Assembly: GCA_022705265.1 (NCBI GenBank)
Contig: JAKJEU010000026.1
Span: 1 to 11,391, forward strand
From: Pseudomonadota bacterium
GTDB taxonomy: Bacteria; Pseudomonadota; Alphaproteobacteria; JAKJEU01
Reading direction: 5' to 3'
DNA length: 11,391 bases
A program made the position numbers and the translations under genes. A model generated the notes under the pieces. That model searched no databases and was not told the origin of the DNA. It saw nothing but the letters and a program-made list of their open reading frames with translations. Positions 6,719 through 11,391 of this stretch are shown here, one piece after another (position 1 is the stretch's first letter; each line of letters opens with the position of its first letter).

Positions 6719-6725
6719 TTTCTTT

Positions 6726-6741
6726 TTTCCTTATTTTGTTT
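6726..6741. repeat. 16-bp direct repeat, left copy
   Basis: TTTCCTTATTTTGTTT is identical to 7214-7229. On the minus strand it carries the AAGGAA ribosome site of the 212-aa gene. The two copies bracket the KTSC gene and the 57-aa gene. Confidence 0.6.
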
Positions 6742-6750
6742 TTTGTTAAT

Positions 6751-6779
6751 TTGACTCTAATTTTTATATGATGTAAAAT
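6751..6779 (+). promoter_or_regulatory. Rightward sigma70-type promoter for the KTSC gene
   Basis: TTGACT (6751-6756) and TAAAAT (6774-6779) are 17 bp apart, close to consensus. A start at about 6786 would give a short leader before the ribosome site TAGGA (6802-6806) and ATG at 6813. A second -10-like TATAAT at 6789-6794 has no good -35. Confidence 0.6.
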
Positions 6780-6812
6780 TGTCTTATTTATAATAAAATT
6801 ATAGGATTTAAT

Positions 6813-7031
6813 ATGATCGAAAGCTTTTCCAGTCCTCAAAGTTCTAACATTGCAGATGCTGAATATATTTTTGAAAGTTGCTTACTAACCGTCACTTTCG
6901 TTAAACATTCAAGGTATGAATATTTTAATGTCCCAGAAAGTATTTGGCATGGCTTTAAATCTGCATCATCTAAGGGTAAATATTTTGCTTTACACATAAG
7001 AAACAACTTTCGATACTCAAAAGTCTTTTAA
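6813..7031 (+). CDS. KTSC-domain protein, opposite to the early operon
   Basis: The 72-residue protein fits the whole KTSC domain. It has a starting S-S-x-I, LLTVTF, RYEYFNVPESIW, then SASSKGKYFALHIRNNFRYSKV, matching the family pattern L-x-V-x-F...Y-x-Y-x-x-VP...A-x-S-x-G-x-Y-F...I-R...Y. The family name comes from a Lys-Thr-Ser-Cys signature. The biochemical role is unknown, and members are often small phage or plasmid proteins. The gene has its own promoter (6751-6779) and ribosome site (TAGGA, 7 nt before ATG), but is embedded against the direction of the early operon. Its stop TAA (7029-7031) overlaps the stop of the convergent 57-aa gene through a shared TTAA. Independent expression suggests a moron-type gene. 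Confidence 0.8.
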   Translation: MIESFSSPQSSNIADAEYIFESCLLTVTFVKHSRYEYFNVPESIWHGFKSASSKGKYFALHIRNNFRYSKVF

Positions 7032-7201
7032 TCGATTACGGTTATAATAATTGCTGGACCAGATATTTTCGTTTCCAAACAATCATATGGAGCGATTTCT
7101 GTACAAGAAACACCTTCTCGAGATTTAAGCTCATCAACTAAAATTCTCGTCCATATTTTTTTAACAATAACATTTTGATCTTGAACATCTATTTTGCTCA
7201 T
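7028..7201 (-). CDS. Small hypothetical protein (57 aa) after cro
   Basis: The frame starts at ATG 7201 and reads MSKIDVQDQNVIVKKIWTR..., ending ...IIITVID. Support comes from a strong AAGGAAAGG ribosome site about 10 nt upstream, the 17-bp gap after cro and the same direction. It has two cysteines, no membrane segment, and a beta-rich end. I do not recognise a family. Its stop codon overlaps the KTSC stop through TTAA (7028-7031). Confidence 0.65.
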   Translation of the reverse strand: MSKIDVQDQNVIVKKIWTRILVDELKSREGVSCTEIAPYDCLETKISGPAIIITVID

Positions 7202-7213
7202 ACTTTGTTTTCC

Positions 7214-7229
7214 TTTCCTTATTTTGTTT
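7214..7229. repeat. 16-bp direct repeat, right copy
   Basis: Second copy of TTTCCTTATTTTGTTT, 488 bp from the copy at 6726-6741. It overlaps the cro stop codon and, on the minus strand, contributes to the ribosome site of the 57-aa gene. Confidence 0.6.
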
Positions 7230-7434
7230 GTTCTAAATCATAAAAATCGTTTGGTGTTACTTCACCTCCCGTTGCCTTGCACAGCTTTGGCATGGTCATA
7301 TCATCAGGACGACAACCATAACTTGCCTTTTTCCATTTTCTGTACTTAACAATTCTTGATGGAGGAAGACCTATCCTCCTCCCAAATTCTTCGTTTGTTA
7401 TTTCTTCTTTATTCATCCAATCATCAAAATTCAT
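7219..7434 (-). CDS. Cro-like HTH transcriptional regulator
   Basis: This 71-residue, mostly helical protein has an HTH at about residues 10-40. ITNEEFGRRIGLPPSRIVKYRKW is the Cro/C1-type pattern, with the recognition helix around PPSRIVKYR and a further TMPKLCKATGGEVTPNDFYD helix pair. The start at 7434 has GGAGAAAG upstream. It is the first gene of the leftward early operon and divergent from the cI-like gene. The shared intergenic region holds three operator-like sites. In lambdoid logic it would repress the cI promoter and tune early transcription, favouring lytic growth. Confidence 0.8.
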   Translation of the reverse strand: MNFDDWMNKEEITNEEFGRRIGLPPSRIVKYRKWKKASYGCRPDDMTMPKLCKATGGEVTPNDFYDLEQTK

Positions 7435-7471
7435 TTAACTTTCTCCAAACTTGTTAACTGTTTATAAATTA

Positions 7472-7500
7472 ATAATGTTCTAATATGGAACATAAGTCAA
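7472..7500 (-). promoter_or_regulatory. Leftward early promoter (cro operon)
   Basis: On the minus strand, TTGACT (7500-7495) and CATTAT (7477-7472) are 17 bp apart. Operator O1 (7475-7493) fills the spacer and touches the -10, so a bound repressor should block RNA polymerase. A start near 7465 leaves a leader of about 30 nt before cro. Confidence 0.65.
7475..7493. promoter_or_regulatory. Operator-like site O1
   Basis: ATGTTC-TAATATG-GAACAT is a perfect 6+6 inverted repeat with a 7-bp centre, inside the leftward promoter. It is the best match to the consensus of the three sites and is probably the strongest CI or Cro site. Confidence 0.7.
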
Positions 7501-7507
7501 TATAAAA

Positions 7508-7526
7508 ATGTTCGTTATTAGAAAAT
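7508..7526. promoter_or_regulatory. Operator-like site O2
   Basis: ATGTTC-GTTATTA-GAAAAT has the same 19-bp layout as O1, with one half-site mismatch. Its centre is 33 bp from that of O1. Confidence 0.55.
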
Positions 7527-7531
7527 GACTT

Positions 7532-7550
7532 TTGTTCTTTTTTAGAATAT
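7532..7550. promoter_or_regulatory. Operator-like site O3, near the cI start
   Basis: TTGTTC-TTTTTTA-GAATAT has the same layout with weaker half-sites. Its centre is 24 bp from that of O2. It ends 7 bp before the cI ribosome site AGGAG (7557-7561), so occupancy could limit cI expression. Possible cI promoter boxes overlap it (ATGACT at 7525-7530 with TATATT at 7548-7553), but they lie too close to the ribosome site to be convincing. Confidence 0.45.
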
Positions 7551-7570
7551 ATTAAAAGGAGTTAGAAAAA

Positions 7571-8248
7571 ATGATGTGGAACGATATGAACAAAATCAAA
7601 GACGCCATAAAAAAATCAGGGCTTACAATCATACAAGTTGCTGAAAAAACAGGAACAACCCATTCAACAATCTCAAAATTGCAAAACGGGATAAATCAAC
7701 TTACAGTTGAATGGATTGAGAAATTATCAAAAGCAATTGATTGCTCACCTCTTGAACTTCTTCCTGATGAATGGCAAAAAGAAAATCCAAATTATGGAAA
7801 ATCTAATTTTGAAAGCTCAAACAAAGAGCAAGGCTTTGCTGAAATCGAAATTATAAGTGCAATTGCTTGTTGTGGTAATGGCAACAAGAATTATGATATC
7901 GAAATAATTGGCAAACAATTAATTTCTATACTTTCATTAAAAGAAATCACAAATTCAAAGCCAGAAAACATAAAAATATTAAAAGTCCGTGGCGACAGCA
8001 TGACCCCAACCATAAACGACAGCGATTTAATATGGGTCGACATTTCATACAAAACACCGACTGGTGATGGATTATATTTGTTCATTGTTCGTGATGAATT
8101 AATGGTAAAGCGGATAAGATTTAACATCTTTAACAACACCGCCACCATAACCTCAGACAATCAAAATTACCCCCCAATTGAAACAAACAAAACTGATGAA
8201 ATAACCGTAATCGGCAAAGTTATTTCAATTAGCAAAATGTTGGGGTAA
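7571..8248 (+). CDS. CI-like phage repressor with S24/LexA-type peptidase domain
   Basis: This is a 225-residue protein. An N-terminal HTH (about 8-60) has LTIIQVAEKTGTTHSTISKLQNG as the helix-turn-helix. A linker follows (about 65-95), then a C-terminal S24 peptidase with VRGDSMTPTI (catalytic Ser143) and ELMVKRIRF (catalytic Lys180), ending in VIGKVISI. A Cys-Gly at 101-102 (AIACCGNG) is a plausible self-cleavage site. It keeps lysogeny by repressing the early promoters. RecA-stimulated cleavage would induce the phage, as known for lambda CI. The start at 7571 has AGGAG 9 nt upstream; ATG 7574 and 7586 are less well placed. It is followed 6 bp later by a lipoprotein gene, so the two are probably co-expressed in the lysogen. 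Confidence 0.9.
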   Translation: MMWNDMNKIKDAIKKSGLTIIQVAEKTGTTHSTISKLQNGINQLTVEWIEKLSKAIDCSPLELLPDEWQKENPNYGKSNFESSNKEQGFAEIEIISAIACCGNGNKNYDIEIIGKQLISILSLKEITNSKPENIKILKVRGDSMTPTINDSDLIWVDISYKTPTGDGLYLFIVRDELMVKRIRFNIFNNTATITSDNQNYPPIETNKTDEITVIGKVISISKMLG

Positions 8249-8254
8249 GAAAAA

Positions 8255-8764
8255 ATGAAAAAAATTATATTATTCTTAATATTAACCCTTTCTTCATGCT
8301 GTTACTCTGGTAAAGATATAATATTGAAAGATACAGAATTTAGGGCGAAAAATAAATATCTTGTCTATGAAGACGACAATTCAATTGCAGGAAAATATCT
8401 AAGAGGAGCTCTACAAAAAAGAGGTATAAAAGTACTAAAATATGCAAGAAACGACACTCTTAATATAAATAAAAAAGAAAACAATAACGAAATAGATATA
8501 AATATTGGAAATAAATCTTATTTTAAGAAAACGCCATATATAATTGAACTAAGATCAAGCACAAGAAATAACATAGCATGTATAATCCCATATAAAGGAG
8601 AAACAAATGTATATGATATTTTTGTCGAAATAACCAATTTAGAAACACATGAAGTTGTATTAAGCATTAAGATGCATGGATTTGATAAAAAGTGTGGATA
8701 TTGCGAAGGAGAAGTTTTCAACAAAATGGCCGATGAAATAGCTGCTTTTTGGAATAAACAATAA
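8255..8764 (+). CDS. Small lipoprotein of unknown function, co-transcribed with cI
   Basis: This is a 169-residue protein. The N-terminus MKKIILFLILTLSSCCYSG is a short signal peptide with lipobox L-S-S-C, so cleavage before Cys15 (or Cys16) and lipid attachment are expected. The mature part alternates beta-like and helical segments: KYLVYEDD, then a G-KYLRGALQKRGIKVLKYA helix-strand unit, IIELRSS, YDIFVEITNLETHEVVLSIKMHGF, and a C-terminal EVFNKMADEIAAFW helix. This loosely recalls small periplasmic lipoproteins that combine an N-terminal helix-strand unit with an I-x-L-x-x-x-E-V-L-x-x-x strand pair, but I cannot assign a family. It starts 6 bp after the cI stop. A membrane-anchored role such as superinfection exclusion is an inference from this position. 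Confidence 0.75.
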   Translation: MKKIILFLILTLSSCCYSGKDIILKDTEFRAKNKYLVYEDDNSIAGKYLRGALQKRGIKVLKYARNDTLNINKKENNNEIDINIGNKSYFKKTPYIIELRSSTRNNIACIIPYKGETNVYDIFVEITNLETHEVVLSIKMHGFDKKCGYCEGEVFNKMADEIAAFWNKQ

Positions 8765-8828
8765 AAATATCTATTTTGATTAGTAAAAATTGAGATAACC
8801 AAACTTTCATAAGGTAATAAATACATAA

Positions 8829-10436
8829 ATGACTGAAATTTTATTAAAAGATCTTATAAAAAGATATCATAAATCTTATATAAATTCTTCCGTGAACAAG
8901 AATAGCTTTATGCTATATATTAGTTCATTAAAAAAATGTATAGAAAGTCTTGAAGATGGTATTTCAAAAAAAGAAAGCGAAGAATACCTAAAAAACATAA
9001 ATAGAGATTTTATAAAAACTTTCTTTAATAAAAGAAGTGACATATCTGTAAACACATATAACAGAATAGATATGTCAATATGTAAAAATGATAAAGTAGA
9101 AGTTATAATGGAATTTAAAACTCCATATAATAAATCTGAAATGCTATCCCGCGAAAATGTTTTTTTTACAAAAAAAGCATTTTTAGAAGCAATCAAGTAT
9201 TACTATGACGAAAGACTAAATGGAAATTATAATATAAAAAACATTATAATAACTGATAACATAAATTGGTTTATTTTTAACCCTTATCAATTTAATGATA
9301 AAAATATAGAAAAACTCTGCAAAGACTATAAAAACAAACAAACATCGTTTGAAATTAATGAACACTTATACAAAGAAATTTCCAAAATAATAATAAAAAA
9401 TAATATTTCATTTGACTACACATATTTTTCATTTGAGAATTTAAAAAGTACATTAGCAAAGTTAACCAATAACGAATTTGATATTAATGATAAAAACATT
9501 AAAAAACTTGTAAATATATATAAATTTTTCCACCCAGATTTTTTATTAAGAGAATACAACCCTAAAGATTCAAACAACCTTAATCAAAAATTTTACTCTG
9601 AGCTGCTATATATTCTTGGACTTGAAGAGATAAAAGAAGATAATAAAAAGGTAATAAAATATAATAAAAATAAAAACTCATTTATTGGTGAAGTATTACA
9701 CAAACTTGAAAACGAGAAAGGCATAGATAAAGAAGATGAAAAAGAAGAAATAGCCTTTGAACTTATCATAACTTGGCTTAACCGAATTTTATTTTTAAAA
9801 CTTTTTGAAGGACAACTAATAAGTTTTAATGATAGTAAAAATTACGGCTTCTTAACATCACCAAAGATTAAAAACTTCGACGAACTAAACACATTATTTT
9901 TTGACATTCTTGGCAAGAGATATAATGAAAGAGAGATGGAATACAAAGAATCATCAAAAAATATTCCATATCTTAACAGCTCTTTATTTGAAATATCAGA
10001 TATGGAAAAGAAATATTTCACTATTTCAAGTCTAAGAGACGACAGAGAAATTGAAATATTCAAACAATCAAATTTAAAGAAATGGGATGAATATAAAAAC
10101 ATAAAAAGAGAAAACATCCTAAAATATTTACTTGATTTTCTTGAAAGTTACAACTTCTCAGCACCATCATCAGATAACATTCTTTCTGACGAAAGCAAAG
10201 ACATAATAAACTCAGCCGTACTTGGCTTAATCTTTGAAAAACTTAACGGCTATAAGGATGGATCGTTTTATACTCCAGGCTTTATAACTGAATATATGGC
10301 AAAAGAAAGTATTGAAAGAGCCGTAGTCGACAGTTTTAATAAAGTTCTAAATATTTCCTGCTCTGATATAGACGAGGTCAAAACTATATTGGCAATGTAT
10401 ATAAAAAAGATGATCTTGAAAAATATAATAAAATAA
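8829..10436 (+). CDS. Type IIG (Eco57I-like) restriction-modification protein, N-terminal part; frame breaks at its end
   Basis: The first 535 residues match the N-terminal part of the large single-chain Eco57I-like enzymes (a DUF7149-like start). A PD-(D/E)XK nuclease is visible: D81 in NRIDMSI and E95-x-K97 in VIMEFKTP. FLEAIKYYYDERL and NIIITDNINWFIF follow as further strands and helices. A helical connector runs from about 170 to 440. Then comes the methyltransferase entry segment GLIFEKLNGYKDGSFYTPGFITEYMAKESI (about 465-495). Reading then stops at 10436, before the SAM-binding motif, which lies in the -1 frame. The ribosome site is poor (AAGG 14 nt upstream of ATG 8829). Intact enzymes of this family are about 1,000 residues or more, and cut and methylate DNA with one polypeptide. 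The gene is more AT-rich than the early operon. Confidence 0.8.
   Translation: MTEILLKDLIKRYHKSYINSSVNKNSFMLYISSLKKCIESLEDGISKKESEEYLKNINRDFIKTFFNKRSDISVNTYNRIDMSICKNDKVEVIMEFKTPYNKSEMLSRENVFFTKKAFLEAIKYYYDERLNGNYNIKNIIITDNINWFIFNPYQFNDKNIEKLCKDYKNKQTSFEINEHLYKEISKIIIKNNISFDYTYFSFENLKSTLAKLTNNEFDINDKNIKKLVNIYKFFHPDFLLREYNPKDSNNLNQKFYSELLYILGLEEIKEDNKKVIKYNKNKNSFIGEVLHKLENEKGIDKEDEKEEIAFELIITWLNRILFLKLFEGQLISFNDSKNYGFLTSPKIKNFDELNTLFFDILGKRYNEREMEYKESSKNIPYLNSSLFEISDMEKKYFTISSLRDDREIEIFKQSNLKKWDEYKNIKRENILKYLLDFLESYNFSAPSSDNILSDESKDIINSAVLGLIFEKLNGYKDGSFYTPGFITEYMAKESIERAVVDSFNKVLNISCSDIDEVKTILAMYIKKMILKNIIK
10403..10409 (+). other. Candidate -1 frameshift site A AAA AAG, or frameshift mutation
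   Basis: The heptamer A AAA AAG is in the zero frame (codons 526-527 are AAA AAG). A -1 slip there reads GAT next at 10409 and leads into the open methyltransferase frame. The same heptamer works in E. coli dnaX. No strong stem-loop lies 5-9 nt downstream; a GATCC/GGATC hairpin at 10457-10473 is too far. Similar A-runs occur elsewhere in the gene, so the match may be chance. The frame overlap where a shift must fall is 10367-10436. Confidence 0.45.
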
Positions 10437-11391
10437 TTGATGACCTTAAAATCTTGGATCCCGCCGTAGGATCTGGACATTTTTTGGTATCTGTTTTAAA
10501 TCACATTATATATATAAAATCTTTTTTAGGAATACTCTTTGATGGATCCTCGAAAATAAACAACCATATCGACATATTTGATGACACATTAATTGTTTTC
10601 AACGATGATGAAACTTTATTCTCATATAAAAGGAATAAAAAAGAAACATTTAACACCCAAAAAACCATCTTCAATGAAAAACGGAAACTAATTGAAAACT
10701 GTTTATTTGCAACAGATATAAATCCAAAATCTGTTTATATTTGCCAGTTAAGACTCTGGATTGAATTATTAAAGAACACATACTATATCGATAACACTAA
10801 CGACATGGAAGTGTTACCAAACATTGATATTAATGTAAAATGTGGCGACTCTTTAATAAATAAATTCAAAATAAACATTGGAAAATCTGCTATAGACGAA
10901 GTAGATGGTCGTGAAAAAATTGGTTTATTAATAAAAGACTATAAAGAAAAAGTATCTCTTTATAAAAATTCGCACAGCAAAAAAGACAAAAGAGAAATCA
11001 AAGAATCTTTATTAAAAATAAAAAATGAGATCTATAAAATTGCTGATAAATTCCTAACTGTCTCAAAAGAAGACACAAAAGCAAACGAAAAAATAAAAGA
11101 TGAAATAGAAAAACTTACAAAACTAAAAAAATTATCTAATCCTAATGAAATAAAAAAAATACAAAAACAAATATCTATTCTTCAAGGAAAACAAATTCGT
11201 GCATCAATAGAACAAAATAAAGATGAAAAATACAAAAATTCTATGGAATGGATGATCGAATTTCCTGAACTTCTTGATGATGATGGAAACTTCGTTGGAT
11301 TTGATATTGTTATTGGAAATCCACCATACATTCAAATGCAAAAAAAATCAGGATATCTCGCAGATTTATATGAAGATTTTAAATATAGTAC
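10409..11391 (+). CDS. Type IIG restriction-modification protein, methyltransferase part in the -1 frame (runs off the window)
   Basis: The -1 frame is open from the overlap to the window end (327 codons). It carries motif I DPAVGSGHFLVS (SAM binding, 10457 on), IENCLFATDINPKSVYICQLRLWIELL (Eco57I-family segment), LPNIDINVKCGDSLI (motif III-like), a lysine-rich coiled-coil insertion (about 10920-11220), FDIVIGNPPYIQMQ (catalytic motif IV NPPY, N6-adenine type) and the start of the next region. It has no ATG or ribosome site of its own before motif I, so it must be the continuation of the frame at 8829, not a separate gene. The target-recognition C-terminus lies beyond the window. Together the parts form one broken or frameshifted enzyme. 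Confidence 0.85.

Noticed and set aside
6354..6749. Rightward 131-aa ORF opposite the 212-aa gene
   Set aside because: Antisense shadow; the 212-aa gene has a recognisable core, a ribosome site and operon context.
7475..7493. Alphaproteobacterial LexA box
   Set aside because: That box is a direct repeat (GTTC-N7-GTTC); this site is an inverted repeat and recurs three times as phage operators.
7891..8160. Leftward ORF inside the cI gene
   Set aside because: Antisense to the peptidase domain of the repressor, with no independent support.
8765..8828. Promoter for the type IIG gene
   Set aside because: TTGAGA at 8790-8795 has no acceptable -10 at 16-18 bp; the gap is simply AT-rich.
10437..11391. 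Methyltransferase half as a separate downstream gene
   Set aside because: No start codon with a ribosome site before motif I; the first in-frame ATG (about 10804) would remove the SAM-binding motif.

Overview
The window is part of an AT-rich temperate phage genome or prophage. Its gene order is that of a lambdoid-like siphophage: immunity region, early/replication operon, then packaging genes. Several proteins resemble those of alphaproteobacterial prophages as I remember them (the DUF6362-like HTH protein, the 212-residue protein with a T-I-K-D-G-I-K-x-E core, and the 223-residue protein with YPxDxVRxxL and WxP motifs). With the high AT content this suggests an AT-rich, possibly gut-associated, alphaproteobacterium-like Gram-negative host. 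That host call is weak because no rRNA, tRNA or housekeeping gene is present.

Immunity region (about 7,200-7,570): a Cro-like HTH protein is encoded leftward and a CI-like repressor (HTH plus S24/LexA-type peptidase) rightward. Between them lie three 19-bp operator-like sites of the form WTGTTC-N7-GAAHAT. The best one sits between the -35 and -10 of a strong leftward promoter (TTGACT-17-CATTAT).

Leftward early operon (7,434 down to 3,415): cro, a 57-aa protein, a 212-aa protein with an acidic tail, RusA resolvase, a small zinc-finger-like protein, a 65-aa protein, a DUF6291-like replication protein, a 223-aa phage protein, and a DUF6362-like HTH protein that is the best candidate late regulator. 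Most of these genes abut or overlap. One small rightward gene (KTSC domain) with its own promoter is embedded against this direction. dinD follows, with an inverted repeat upstream and terminator-like hairpins downstream.

Packaging region (2,144 down to 1): terS, terL and the start of a probable portal gene, read leftward. The 317-bp gap before terS holds two tandem ~30-34-bp interrupted palindromes, candidates for a packaging site or a late-gene control site.

Rightward lysogeny side (7,571 to the end): cI is followed after 6 bp by an unrecognised small lipoprotein, and then by a large Eco57I-like type IIG restriction-modification protein. This is where phages usually keep genes expressed in the lysogen, so the two genes may be a superinfection-exclusion or defence module. 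The type IIG gene changes reading frame at 10,403-10,409 (A AAA AAG). The N-terminal nuclease part ends in one frame, and the methyltransferase motifs (DPAVGSG, NPPY) continue in the -1 frame to the window edge. This could be programmed frameshifting, phase variation, a disabling mutation or a sequence error.

No integrase, attachment site, tRNA, CRISPR array or insertion sequence was found.
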